Shown here piece after piece: positions 1 to 10,555 of a stretch of DNA of 64,000 bases (position 1 is its first letter; each line of letters begins with the position of its first letter). The DNA is from Antedon mediterranea. Lineage: Eukaryota > Echinodermata > Crinoidea > Comatulida > Antedonidae. Location: positions 7,722,312 through 7,786,311 of the forward strand of contig NC_092675.1 in NCBI RefSeq assembly GCF_964355755.1, in the 5' to 3' direction. The notes under the pieces were generated by a model, which saw nothing but the letters and a program-made list of their open reading frames with translations, was not told where the DNA came from and did not search any database. The translations under genes were made by a program, and so were the position numbers.

Positions 1-570
1 TAGTTTTTTAATTTTGTTTTAATTATCCATTTTCATACTTTATTATTACATAGGTGTTTACTGTTGGGTATTTGCCAAGTGTTGTAATAAATAATTATGA
101 TTAGTGTGATATTGATTTGATTTTAATCTTCCAACTACGTCTCCAACTTCAATCTATTCACCAATATATGTGCTTCTAGTCTCTTTCTACACTCCGTATC
201 TGGTGAAACAAAGAAGAAAAGATAAAAAGAGAGAAAGAAGGGGAGCTTTGATTTAACTTTTTATAGAGTGTATACATATCTGTTTGTTAACTTAACAAAA
301 ACACGTAAAATGCAGCAATATAATATTTCAATTCAGTAATCAGCCTAACTGACGTCATTAAGCGTTCAATAGTATACGTCTATTGAATATCGTGTGACCC
401 TCCCACAATCCTTCAAAATCAAAAAGAATTAATCTTTTCATGTTAATATGATAAGAAAGCGCAATAAACGACTAGAATAACTGGATTTGTTTAAATTTCC
501 TGTTATTCCTCGTTAAGTGTTGAGATTTTACTCCAATTAATGATTATGTTAAAGACTTATAAAACAGGAC
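1..570. other. Intergenic, no gene seen
   Basis: AT-rich sequence with no convincing coding potential. It contains the CRE-like palindrome at 350-357 and a short inverted repeat (ttcaatag / ctattgaa, 366-387). It may be the distal promoter of the GPx gene. Confidence 0.5.
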
Positions 571-571
571 C

Positions 572-668
572 ATATACGTGAGCGTGCGCAAATTTGAGTT
601 AGTGTTTACCGACCGACCGACCGACATAGTGAGCTATAGAGTCGCGTTACAGCGACTAAAAATCACAA
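572..668. repeat. Dispersed repeat with (GACC)n core, copy 1
   Basis: A short element with core text ttaccgaccgaccgacc followed by acatagtgagct and a gtcgcg...gcgact palindrome near its end. Related copies lie at about 2936-3018, 3310-3390 and 24420-24525 in this window. The terminal AGTCGCG inverted repeats suggest a small non-autonomous DNA element, but the family is not identified. Confidence 0.6.
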
Positions 669-873
669 TACATATTCAAAGAGCTCCTGTACATTGTATA
701 ACTGAACACAATTATTTTGTTGATGAATATTGTATACAAATCAATATTTTTATTTTATTTTTTTTTGTGTTCTCTTGATGCACCATGTGTGGAATGCATT
801 GTCTCCAAATGTCATATCTCAGTTAATTGCTAATTGCATATTCCAACGAACAGACAGCGTAAGCGTCCTTTGT

Positions 874-878
874 CCAAT
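874..878 (+). promoter_or_regulatory. CCAAT box upstream of the GPx start
   Basis: A CCAAT (in tgtCCAATca) lies about 75 bases before the preferred ATG. A full CRE-type palindrome TGACGTCA is at 350-357. Both are short motifs that could occur by chance; no clear TATA box is placed for this gene. Confidence 0.25.
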
Positions 879-950
879 CAGACTTCAAAGTACTAAATTA
901 AAATGAAAAATCCGTACTTCGACAACAACAAAAACACACAAGCGGCAACC

Positions 951-2001
951 ATGATGGAGAAGAAGGGAATCTTTGGGCTTTTCTCGCGAGCCCTTGTTTT
1001 CTGGTGCGCGGTTGTCATGTGTGATGCTGAGCTTAGCAGTAGATGCTACGGTAGTGATTCAGTATTTAACTATCATCTGTTGGAAATGGGCACGGGTAAC
1101 AGAACAATACCGCTGTCAAGGTATAGAGGTAAACTACTGCTCATCGTCAACACGGCAACATACTGAGGTTTTACCGAACAATATCTTGACTTGAATGCAC
1201 TTAAACAAGTATGTATTGAAGAAATAGGCCTACGTTTATAGTGTTTTTATTCATCGAATTATACAATAATAAATAGAATGCACTTGATTATCAATCAATT
1301 GCGTTTATTCTGTCGGAATCCTAACCACCTTTGTTGCACGGTATACCATTAATCCTTTCTTATGTTTCTATTTTAATCAACATTGTTAATAATAATCATT
1401 GACTGATTTATTGGAAATAAGATTTACAAATAAACAATAGTTATAAATTCATATTTTGTTGTATTTTCCCGATCTTCAGGAGTTCGGAAACTTCCTTGAA
1501 ATAATAGCAGTCCCATGCAACCAATTTGGTCTACAGGAGCCAGGAAACGACCACGAAATACTTCATGGTTTGAAGTATGTCAGACCAGGAAACCACTTTG
1601 TGCCAAACTTCCCAGTCGTGTCAAAGGTTGACGTCAACGGGCCAAAACAACATCCACTCTTCCGGTCATTAAAGGTGATGTTATAATGGACACTAGCGAC
1701 TAATTAAGTTAGATTAAATTAACTTGACTTGTTTTGGTTATTGGAGGTAAATATTATTAACTTATAATTTAATTATTTTCAATTTTAATAGAAAGTCTGT
1801 CCTCCAGTAAAAGAAGAGATCGGCGACCCAGACCGCTTGTATTGGTCTCCTATTATGACATCAGACATCACGTGGAATTTTGAAAAATTTCTCATTGACT
1901 TTGATGGTGTTCCAGTCAGACGGTATGATCCGAGTGTAATTCCCGCCGACATTATACCAGACATCACCACCTTGCTTTTAGAAGCCCAACTTTTAGGCTA
2001 A
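951..2001 (+). CDS. Secreted glutathione peroxidase, selenocysteine-containing (GPx3-like), complete, 3 exons
   Basis: This enzyme reduces hydroperoxides with glutathione or another thiol. The coding join is 951..1208, 1480..1674 and 1792..2001 (220 residues), with GT-AG introns and phase-0 junctions. The catalytic codon is UGA at 1164-1166, in the context NTATY-U-GFTEQYLDLNAL, which matches the GPx active-site motif where selenocysteine is standard. Translation continues in frame through UGA to the donor after LKQ. Exon 2 carries VPCNQFGLQEPGN, which has the active-site Gln, and exon 3 carries TWNFEKFLID with the Trp and Asn of the catalytic tetrad. The hydrophobic N-terminus (GIFGLFSRALVFWCAVVMCDA) looks like a signal peptide, so a secreted form is inferred. 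An in-frame Met at 903 would add 16 residues before the signal; 951 is preferred because it puts the signal peptide at the N-terminus. Standard gene finders would truncate this gene at the UGA. Confidence 0.93.
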
Positions 2002-2090
2002 CACTTTCCACTGTACATAGAATAACACATTTCGCAAACGTGATTACGTATCATGGTTATTTAAAATCTATTTTCAATCTCTGATAGCTA

Positions 2091-2164
2091 GAATAATACT
2101 TAATGACGTAACGGTCTTAAAACTGCAAAGTAGGGCGTGTTACTGATAATTCACAGTATTTCTC
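2091..2164 (+). promoter_or_regulatory. Candidate SECIS element in the GPx 3' UTR
   Basis: A SECIS hairpin directs selenocysteine insertion at UGA. The expected layout is visible here. There is an ATGA at 2103-2106, then 12 nt, an AAAA at 2119-2122 for the apical loop, and a TGAT at 2144-2147 that would supply the opposing GA of the non-Watson-Crick quartet. Just inside the quartet GTAAC (2108-2112) pairs with GTTAC (2139-2143). Outside it aatact (2095-2100) pairs with agtatt (2155-2160) as helix I. One unpaired C follows ATGA, a small deviation. It lies about 100 bases after the GPx stop codon and before an AATAAA. I folded it by eye only. Confidence 0.75.
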
Positions 2165-2246
2165 AAAGGTTCTTGTGCATTCGAACATTGATAAATAGTG
2201 ACGTATTATTAACGTTTATGTAGATCAGATATTAGAAATAGGTGAT

Positions 2247-2252
2247 AATAAA
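2247..2252 (+). terminator. Probable poly(A) signal of the GPx gene
   Basis: AATAAA lies 246 bases after the GPx stop and downstream of the candidate SECIS, so the SECIS would be retained in the mature 3' UTR. Confidence 0.5.
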
Positions 2253-2289
2253 AATATTTTAAAATAGATCTTTGGTCATGTCTTTATCA

Positions 2290-2560
2290 TTGTGTAGAAT
2301 TATACATGGGTACACGATCTGTGATATATTCGTGGGGTTTTTACGTCAAGAAGATGTGGAGTAAACCCTATATAAAGAGGATGTATCCTCTCGGGACCCA
2401 ACACTATAGGGGTGTTCCATGAATAGATGTTAGTCGTAGTGTAAAAATATAATATATTTCCCATCTTCGGTTCACAAGGAAGTGTCCCTCTTGATAGAGA
2501 TGTCCCCTTAATAGGGGTGTACCGAAGGAGGGATTCTAATACGCTTGCTTTATTCATTGC
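2290..2560. repeat. Dispersed repeat, GGGACACCTTCGGGACC family
   Basis: The segment has the block structure gggaccc...gggtgttccatgaata...aataggggtgtacc. Related pieces are seen at about 20735-20890 (chitin synthase intron), 26385-26475, 57255-57285 and 61670-61800. This recurrence shows an interspersed repeat, class unknown. A reading frame on the minus strand here is only repeat sequence. Confidence 0.5.
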
Positions 2561-3070
2561 GCCCTCAATAATGTCAGGATTATGATTCCAAATTTAGTGT
2601 CTGGTCGTGCCTTACTTTATATCAATGTTTGTCAAACTGCGTTGGCGAGAAACATAACCGTTGATTTGATACAAAATTGAATATCACTTAAATCCAAGGA
2701 GGGATACCAACAACTTCTGTTGTAGCCGCGTTGAAATACTTGAGACTGAATATAAAGAATATACTTTATATTAAACACGGTAGGCCTATGCCTCAGAATA
2801 CTAAAAACAGGCGGCACCAACTATCTAAGCTTGGTTCGCATAAGCACAATCGCAACCTACACAGTTCAGATAATTCCGTTCAGTTTATATCAAGTCTTTC
2901 AAAAATCATAATAGATTTAATGGTAAAACAAAACAAGGCCATATACACATGGCTGTAGTCGCGTGCTCAAGTTTGTGTTTACCGACACCGACATAGTGAG
3001 CTCGCGACTAAAAGCACAAGATGAGATGATTTTAAGGAGATAAGAGATGCAAAAGTAATACTATGACTTA

Positions 3071-3143
3071 CACCTCCGACGGGACTCGAACCCGCAATCC
3101 CCGGCTTAGGAGGCCGGTGCCTTATCCATTAGGCCACGGAGGC
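3071..3143 (-). tRNA. tRNA-Arg (CCT), copy 1
   Basis: The 73-nt minus-strand sequence begins GCCTCCGTGGCCTAATGGAT, carries the A box TGGCCTAATGG, a 7-base anticodon loop CTCCTAA between CCGGC and GCCGG (anticodon CCT, decoding AGG), and the B box GGTTCGAGTCC. The acceptor strands GCCTCCG/CGGAGGT pair with one G-U, as in animal tRNA-Arg(CCT). The T stem CGGG/CCCG is intact and there is no intron. It looks functional and is identical to the copy at 4902-4974. Confidence 0.92.
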
Positions 3144-3444
3144 TCTTGATTAAAAGCATTTACAATGCACGTACGTACGTTACATGTTAGTGGGTACGTA
3201 ACAGAACTGGTCTTATTCGCATAAGCACAATCACAACCCACAGTTCAGATAATTTCGTTCCGTTTCTATCTGTAGTCTTTCAAAATCAAAATAGATTTAA
3301 TGGTAAAACAAAATAGCTGTAGTCGCGTGCTCAAATTTGAGTTAGTGTTTACCGACCAACCGACCGACCGACATAGTGAGACTAAAAACACAACATTACA
3401 TAATGTTAAGGATATAAGAGATGCAACAGTAATAACATGACTTA

Positions 3445-4485
3445 CACCTCCGACGAACCCGCAATCCCCGGTTTAGGAGGCCGGGGCGCGATTTTTTTTT
3501 TCGTACATAAGTTGGGGACCCCCTCATGAAACGTCACAAAATAAACATGAATAATTCATCAGTTAAATTTTCTTGTTCCGTGAGCACCCAAGCGTATAGC
3601 AACAAGAAGTGATTACACAAGAGTGCGGTACGATTCTAGGCCTATCTCCGCTGTTGTTGCGGCGTGCGATTTCATAGAAGAATAGCGGCGTTTTGTGTGG
3701 ATTGTCGAAATAATCAGCCTTTAGTTTATGGTGTTTTTAATATAATTTTTTTACTAAAGAATTACGTGTTAAAACTATAGTTTCTATTAATACTATTAAG
3801 CCTAATTATTAGTCTCTAAACCCATGTCTATTCTTGTAGTAGTAGTGTGGGTGTGTGTGACGTGTGTGTGTTAGGTATGACCAAAGATAGTTTATACTAT
3901 AGTGTAACTATCTTTGGTATGACACAATCCGAGTAATAAGTCAGCAAAATTAAACAATAAACATTACACAAAAATACATTTTTATTCTCGTGGGTCAAAT
4001 CTTCCCATCTCATGTGTTCATATACGCGCATTTTTAAAGTTCCTTTGTATTGAGTACATGCATATTATTGTTTGATAATAAAATAGCAGAATTAAAAAAA
4101 TACAGTACACAAATTATACACATTCTTTATTCTTGTGGGTCTAAGCTTTCTTTGGGCTATGTCCAATGAATTACTACTTAGTTTAATGTCTTGCCGTACT
4201 TGCCTAGCTGTCGATTAGCCTCGACTCGACACATTTTGTGTGAAGAACAGTGCGCGAAGGCAATCACGTGAATTGACTTATAATCCTAGGCCTACTGTAG
4301 AAAGTATCGTATCGCAGTTGTGTAATCACTTCTTGTTGCTATACGCTTGGGTGCACACGGAACAACAAATTTAACTGATGAATTATAATATTCATGTTTA
4401 TTTTGTGACGTTTCATGAAGGGGTCCCCAACTTATGTACGAAAAAAAAATCGCGGCCGGGGCCTTGTCCATTAGGCCACAGAGGC
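3445..4485 (-). pseudogene. tRNA-Arg (CCT) copy 2, split by a transposon and deleted in the T arm
   Basis: The 3' half lies at 3445-3487 and the 5' half resumes at about 4454-4485. Between them is a 966-bp element. The break is in the anticodon-stem region (ggccgggg). The 3' half has also lost about six bases of the T arm (cgacgaaccc where intact copies read cgacgggactcgaaccc), so the B box is damaged. This copy cannot make a normal tRNA. Confidence 0.85.
3488..4453. mobile_element. 966-bp non-autonomous DNA transposon with ~150-bp terminal inverted repeats
   Basis: The ends read gcgattttttttttcgtac and, on the other strand, the same sequence. The two termini remain inverted complements for roughly 150 bases (about 3488-3640 and 4310-4453), including matching segments acgtcacaaaataaacatg and cccaagcgtatagcaacaag. 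The 9-bp direct repeat GGCCGGGGC flanks the element at 3479-3487 and 4454-4462. Long TIRs with a 9-bp duplication are compatible with Mutator-like elements; Merlin-type is possible. No coding sequence is seen inside. An internal hairpin (accaaagatagtt / aactatctttggt) lies near 3879-3917. Confidence 0.85.
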
Positions 4486-4606
4486 TTCTGACTAAACAGT
4501 TATCTAGTCATTTAAAATCATAATACATTTAATGGTAAAACAAAACGAAAAAATACAAGATGACATGATTTTAAAGATAGGGATGCAAAAGTAATATCAT
4601 GACTTA

Positions 4607-4679
4607 CACCTCCGACGGGATTCGAACCCGCAATCCCCGGCTTAGGAGGCCGGTGCCTTATCCATGAGGCCACGGGGGC
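4607..4679 (-). pseudogene. tRNA-Arg (CCT) copy 3, probably degenerate
   Basis: 73 nt with the CCT anticodon loop and a B box GGTTCGAATCC. It differs from the identical pair of copies by an A-box change (GGCCTCATGG) and by acceptor-stem substitution that leaves GCCCCCG against CGGAGGT with a C-A mismatch. It could be weakly functional, but reads as a decaying copy. Confidence 0.75.
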
Positions 4680-4901
4680 TTCTGGTCAAAATTATCTGTA
4701 ATGCACTTACGTCTGTGCGTTACGTCATATAACAGAACTCATGGTCTTACTCGCATAAGTAAAATCGCAACCTTCAGTTCAGATAATTCCGTTCCGTTTT
4801 TATAGTCTTTCAAAATCACAATACATTTTATGGTAAAAAAAAATTAAAAAAAGGACATGATTTTAAGGATATAAGAGATGCAAAAATAATAAGATGGCTT
4901 A

Positions 4902-4974
4902 CACCTCCGACGGGACTCGAACCCGCAATCCCCGGCTTAGGAGGCCGGTGCCTTATCCATTAGGCCACGGAGGC
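4902..4974 (-). tRNA. tRNA-Arg (CCT), copy 4
   Basis: Base-for-base identical to the copy at 3071-3143: anticodon CCT, intact A and B boxes, 73 nt, no intron. The flanks are also conserved among the units (aaggatataagagatgcaaa on one side, cattt..caatgc..acgt on the other), so the whole unit of roughly 300 bp was duplicated in tandem. Confidence 0.92.
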
Positions 4975-5034
4975 TCTTGATAAACAAGCATTTGCAATGC
5001 TCATACGTCTGTGCGTTACACCCTAGTGGATAAC

Positions 5035-5900
5035 TACTAGTCTGCGGGATGCGAGTTTGTTCTCGGTTTCCACTCAAAAGTAGGCCTAACTCAGTAGTCA
5101 GCAGACATGTAGGCCTGTTTAGTTTAGCGTACACAACTAATTACAATAACATTTAAATAGTGTATAAAACCAAACTTGGCCTGCAGAAATGACAAATTAA
5201 AATCTAAACTATTGATCGAATACTTGTCTTCTGTTATTACTCAAAACAAGGCAAAGATCAAGCAAACAACACACGTAATAGATGCTCACTAACATTACAA
5301 TCACTATCATAATTGGCTACATAGGGACCTACATAACATAACAGCTTTTATGTCACCATCTCAGAGTAACTTCAAATACAATATTTTATTGTATTTTCGG
5401 TATATAACGTCTATATTATATACTATTATATTCGTCTAAAACTAATCTAGTATTTCGATATAAAAAAGAACGGAAATTGTATTAAATTGTCTCATATATA
5501 TAATATTGTCGATGGACCTCAAATAACGGCCAGCCCACGTAGTCCAGTGAACCCGGCCTACTTTTCATAATTACGTAATTGTTTGGGTATAGTCTTTCTC
5601 AATAAGTTAAGTTGTATTGGTGATTATAGGATCTAGTTGTTAAACCCGATTCCGAGATCAGAAACGACACTTACCCGACAACTCGTTCAACTATGAGAGT
5701 TTACCCGACCATCACCTACGACACTTTCTAACGTCGTGCTTTGTAATAAGCCTAAAGTTATCACACTTTGTAATAACTGAGCTGTCGAACTTTGTAATAA
5801 CTCATTTTGTCGCACTTTGTAATAATAGTCCGTCACACTTTTAATCATTTCGGCTGTTGCAGTTTGTAAATGTTTGATTTCATTTAGGCCTAACTCAAAG
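5035..5900. other. Intergenic, no gene seen
   Basis: No supported coding exon. There is a short degenerate tandem at about 5730-5870 built on cactttgtaataa. Nothing else was recognised. Confidence 0.4.
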
Positions 5901-5902
5901 TC

Positions 5903-6058
5903 TTAAGCTCTGTCTACACTATCAAACTTTATGTGACAAAAATGTGATGTGGCCATGATAATGTCATATCACTACAATATTTAAGCATATCACTCTACCA
6001 TATTTTGGCACATCACACATTTTTTGTCAAACTAGTTTATAGTGTAGACAGAGCTTTA
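5903..6058. mobile_element. MITE, GCTCTGTCTACACTATCAAA family, copy 1
   Basis: A palindromic element of about 155 bp. Its left end is aagctctgtctacac and its right end gtgtagacagagctt; the interior carries gtgatgtggcc and catatcacta blocks in inverted order. Related copies lie at about 13338-13468, 26681-26801, 27347-27428 (partial), 32515-32550 (end only) and 55140-55304. No coding capacity. Confidence 0.8.
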
Positions 6059-6059
6059 C

Positions 6060-8140
6060 TGCGTTTTAGCACGAACTCCACCATGGTCTTCGTCTTAGGT
6101 ATACAAAGTGTGAACAATCAGTATAGTTATCAATGACGAAAACCCATTATAAATTAGGGAAATTTATTAGAAAGTGAGGCAACTTTATTATATTGATTTC
6201 TGCCCACGTTCGAACTGGAAAAAAAAAATTACGCGTGCGGCGGCAAAATTACAGAGTACGACCATTGCTACAAACTGCCACGTGATACTATTTAAGTAAA
6301 GGGAAATTACCGTACGACTGGTTTAGGTGCCACAGTTAAATAAAAACAAAGGATCGAGCTAATTAACTAAGGTTTGTACACATTAACTATCTTTCTTTCT
6401 TGCAAACATTTAGGCCTAACTAACTTTTACTAGGTCCTAGTTTTGTCCTAAAAAAATCACATTTTCGGAAGCTAGGCTTGTTGTTATATTATCATGACTT
6501 TTCTATACTTTAAAAAATGATATAAGTTACAAACTGATGAAGCAGTAAATATAGTAGTGCTATCAATAACAGAAATGAGGAAGCAAGTACATTCGCACCA
6601 GATCAACAAGTGGGCCTACTATCATACTTGAGTATATTTGGTCACAAGGCTTGAATATTCCCACGCTTAACACTATCGTCCATAACTGTCAGATTTAAAT
6701 CTTTAGTTAATTTCGATTACTATTAACGTAATGTTTTTCTAAAAAATTATAGTCTACATTTCTCTGCACAAACACTTCTTTTTAACACAATATCCAATTA
6801 TTTACAGGTTCTAGTTGATTCGTTTTTATTATAAGAAAACGTTTTTCATACAATAAAAGAAATAAACACTTTGTATCTCGATTTTGGATTTGTTTGGCTT
6901 TTCCTTTTATTTTGTTTACTTATGAACTGTGTGACCATTTTTGTCGCATGTGCTTTTTTGTCTTCTCATTGTTTTCGTCGTTTCACGTTGATCGTATTTT
7001 CTCCTTTCTTACCACGTTTTTAGTTATATTTGGTAACAATTTGATTTTATATATATTGCTGGGCAGCCCTTTTCAATCATAATTGCTTTTGGGGATTTTG
7101 CCCTCTTAACTTGTTTACATAATTAATGTATTGAAAATAAATTCAAGCTAATTTGACTTTGAATAACGTTCATAACTGTTACATTTAGCCCAAACGAAAA
7201 TCTTAATTAACCTTATTTTAATTGTTGATATGTAAAACTTAATTACAAGGATTCACGAGGTACTTCAAAATGGCCTTCCTTGTCAGCCAATTGTAAAGCC
7301 TACTTGACCCAAAACAAGTGACGGCGACAAATGGATAACCGAGTTTATTTAATCCACAGGAAGATATTCTGTTCCGTGAGTTTGTCCACTCTACTATCAA
7401 AATAAAATACATTTTTTTAATAATACGCCTATTTTATGAATGTTTTGATGTCCTTATCTGAGTCTTGTCCATGGACAATAAACAGGGGATACCGAATGAC
7501 TAATGATATATTATTATGTTATGATAGCATGTAAAGTTTGTTCCAACGTTTTAATCCAAAGATGTATGTAATAATAATAATAAAAATTACTTCATTCAGA
7601 TTATTCGTTCTTTTTAATAATTACTCTCAACCAGTTAATCCGGATTATCAATGAATTACAAAGTCAACTACCACAAAGACGGATTCAGAAATTCGAAAAA
7701 GAGATTCAGGGGGTATAAATATTCAGGGGGTACCGTAATATTGTTTCTGCCAGGGTATCCAAGCAGAACCCTGCGAATAATGGATAAACTGATAAATAAT
7801 AATATAGAAGATGATCCGGAAATGTCACAGTCAGAAATTACAAGGAATACCTTCCCAATGGTTAGCATATTATAGTTTTAACTTTCCTGTAACACACATT
7901 TCGAAATACAAAATGCCTATATCGCAAAAAGGAAGATTTTAAAACAGTCCTGTTCTCTATTGATGAAATTATTAGAAAATATTAGTAGTAGGCCTAAGTA
8001 AATAAAATAAATATTTGTGTATACTGTACCCCTTCAAATACGGCCTATTTTTTATTTTGAAATTTTACCTTTGTAAATTGTGGTTATATATTTATTGTTT
8101 CAATCCATTTTATAGAAAATACCGTACGTCAATTCAGCAC
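6060..8140. other. Intergenic, no gene recognised
   Basis: AT-rich sequence. A 74-codon open frame at 7651-7875 has no recognisable motif and lacks supporting splice or neighbour evidence, so it is not called. Confidence 0.4.
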
Positions 8141-8149
8141 TTGTGATGC

Positions 8150-8735
8150 CTTTGTATTTTTACCTCCGCCAAGGAGGTTATATTTTCACCCCTGTATGTT
8201 TGTGTGTGTGTCTGTTTGTCTGTGAACAGCTTGGAGGCCACAGATTTTATCCGATTGTCACCAAATTTGGCCACAATGATCTATGCCCCAAAAGCTCGGA
8301 CGAGTTCGAATTTGAGGGGAAAAGGTCATAGGTAAAGGTCACAACTAACAAAAAACTATTTTACTGCTTGGAGAATACAGTTTTTTTTCCGATTCTCACC
8401 AAACTTAGCCACAATGATCAATGACTTATCATATAATTGTGGTTAAATTTGGAAGGGTCAGGGTAAAAGATCAAGGTCCACAAAAAAAAAAGAAATAAAA
8501 AAATAATTAAAAAAAATACCTCAGTGGGACTTGAACCAGTGATCTCAACTGTGAGAGGCTGGATACATAACCATTACACCATATTGTCATCCACAACTTT
8601 TTCGTGTGCAGTTAGCCTATTTACACTTAGAACTAATAAAAGAAATGTTAAAAAAAATATATTCAAGGGGCATTTTATGTAGGGGAAATTTTACAGTAGG
8701 CGGAGGTTTGTACTCTCGGAGTACCCTCTAGTTAT
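8150..8735. repeat. Dispersed repeat starting cctccgccaaggaggttata, with tRNA-like insert
   Basis: The block cctccgccaaggaggtt...tgtgtgtgtctgtttgtctg followed by ccgattgtcaccaaatttgg, repeated in altered form at about 8385-8420, resembles a repeat widespread in marine invertebrates. The right end reads ggcggaggtttgtactctcg, complementary in part to the left end, so it may be a TIR element. Confidence 0.5.
8518..8590 (-). pseudogene. tRNA-derived sequence (Glu-like, CTC loop)
   Basis: On the minus strand a ggtgtaatggtta A-box-like block, a CTCTCAC loop and ggttcaagtcc B box are spaced as in a tRNA. The stems are imperfect and it sits inside a repeat, so it is more likely a tRNA-derived repeat segment than a working tRNA-Glu. 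Confidence 0.35.
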
Positions 8736-8856
8736 ATTTTATTATTGTTTAATTCAATAAAGATAGCGAGATATTAAATGTCATTCTAAGAGTCCAGCAA
8801 GGATCACATTTAACTATGTCCATAGTAGAGTCCATCAATGACGACATTAACCAATA

Positions 8857-9088
8857 TTATATAACACCTAAATAATTTCCTGTCATTTGATTGGACGATT
8901 GTGGGTCACATAGCGTGCAATAGTACGCACTATTAGACGATTGTTTAATAGTATTTTTTTCGTGTACGAAAATAAATCTTTTCGCGTTTGGAAAAATATT
9001 TTGTAGGCCTACTATTGCTTTTGAAAATACAACAGCGCCTACCTTGTATTTGATTCAAATGACAGGAAACTATTTAGATGTTATATAA
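8857..9088. mobile_element. 232-bp MITE with inverted termini
   Basis: Left end ttatataacacctaaataat, right end (opposite strand) ttatataacatctaaatagt, both continuing ttcctgtcatttga. About 35 bp of near-perfect terminal inverted repeat with no coding content. An adjoining hairpin (caaataatgaatgttttata / ataaacattcattatttg, 9089-9175) may be a second small palindrome. Confidence 0.75.
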
Positions 9089-9599
9089 AACAAATAATGA
9101 ATGTTTTATATTCTTGTATTGGTACAAATACATTTGGTGAATGATAAAATATTCATAAACATTCATTATTTGTATATTATATTATCATTCCACGCCAAGC
9201 TCTGTTTATAAATGGGCACATCACTTTTATCTAAACCTCTGCTCGGGTACTGATTTAAAAATCAACTCCTTACATAAAATTCTGCTTAGCAACAATGATA
9301 TGAATTTAAAATGTTATATTTGTAAAATATAATTAGGTTTATATTATACAAACCGCATCCTATTTGTTTGTAGCAAGCCACGCCCTTGACACTTTAATTC
9401 TAGGTCCGGGGTATACGGAGCTAGCATTTTGTTAGGGATTTAAAAAGGGTGTCATAATTAAATTCCTGTTAAAATAACTGTATCAGTTAGATTACAAGGT
9501 AAGTCTGCTGAAACTAGCCACATATGATATCGGTCTACGATGTATTTGCAAAAAAAAGAAAGCCTATTAAAATGATATATAGCCTACCGGAACAAGAAA

Positions 9600-9665
9600 A
9601 ACTTTCTCACTCCTAAGGAATCAACAGTTCTTTTCAGAACTATCACGTGGTGTACCGCAAAACTT
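9600..9665. repeat. Fragment of the GTGGTGTACCGCAA repeat
   Basis: Contains acagttcttttcagaact and gtggtgtaccgcaa. Both blocks recur at the element at 62826-62994, which shows a shared dispersed family. Confidence 0.5.
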
Positions 9666-10406
9666 ATATCAACAACTAAACAACTCCTACCAAAGGGACC
9701 AAACATTCGGTTGACACTTTGTATGGCCTACCCTTCGTTCGGTTTGTTCGCTTTGTATGGCTGATCTCTGAATAGGAAGGTATGAACTTTACCTCACTAT
9801 CATCGTTTTCACTGCAAAAGAAGTGACTCTTTAACCGAACTATACGTATACCGTCTGTACATGGTAGAACTCACTTAATTAAAACAAGTAGTTTTTCAAG
9901 AAGCCGTGAATAAATTACTTTATTACACAGTTCAAGAAAAGTTTAAAACCATCTTTACATACAGTTTACTTTTGATGAAGTATTAAGTGATACAATAAAA
10001 CGGATCATGCCTATTGTACTCCAGATACTAAAGATGTTTAGTCTATCAAAGCTACCTGAATCAAGTGTTTCTTTCAATTGAAAATATTTCGGTATATTTA
10101 TCTTTTTTTAAAAAACAAAACAATCTCCGGAAATCCAAGATAGAGTTTAGCTATTTGGCTCTTTTTACAATCTTTCCTTAATTTAATATAATAATTTTAA
10201 TTGATTTGTTTTAAATATAGAATGCTATATTTAAAAAGAAAGGTCCGTCTCCTAAGCTTATTCACAATTTAATGCACGGTGCAGTATGTATCAGGAAGTC
10301 TCTATGTCTTGACCATCTTCAATTATAATTTAATATTCTGGTTGAAGTTTGCAAAAGTAATACGAGAGAAATGGCTTGTGTCAATTGCTCTATAACAGCC
10401 TGTTAT

Positions 10407-10555
10407 GCTTGTTTCCCATTATGACGTAACGCAGCGACATAAACGCAACGTAATCAATTTAACCTATCACAAGCGATGGATTATCGTGTCGCTTGTGATT
10501 TGCCAACTCGCTTGCGTTACGCTTACGCCTTTTTTCAAGTGGGAACCAAGCTGCA
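10407..10555. mobile_element. MITE, GGTTCCCACTAG family, copy 1 (diverged)
   Basis: Palindromic element with ends gcttgtttccca and tgggaaccaagc and an interior of acgtaacgca and tcacaagcgat blocks. Other copies lie at about 11411-11586, 15649-15822, 16853-17042, 56344-56482 and 58683-58804, which makes this one of the commonest families in the window. Confidence 0.75.

Larger units (their letters stand above)
2830..5030. repeat. Tandem array of ~300-bp units, each carrying one tRNA-Arg(CCT)
   Basis: Each unit contains cacagttcagataattccgt, then tctttcaaaatca, then atttaatggtaaaacaaa, then the tRNA. Four units are visible; unit 2 was later expanded by the transposon insertion. The two outer tRNAs stay intact while the inner two have decayed. 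Confidence 0.7.

Noticed and set aside
578-778. 66-codon frame
   Set aside because: It lies over a dispersed (GACC)n repeat and AT-rich flank; no protein motif.
1164-1166. UGA as a true stop codon ending an 87-codon frame
   Set aside because: It sits at the GPx catalytic position, the homologous sequence continues after it to a good donor, and a SECIS-like hairpin follows the gene.
2830-5030. CRISPR-like array because of spaced repeats
   Set aside because: The repeats are tRNA genes with duplicated flanks in a eukaryotic genome.
7651-7875. 74-codon frame overlapping another on the opposite strand
   Set aside because: No motif, no splice or promoter support; chance frame.
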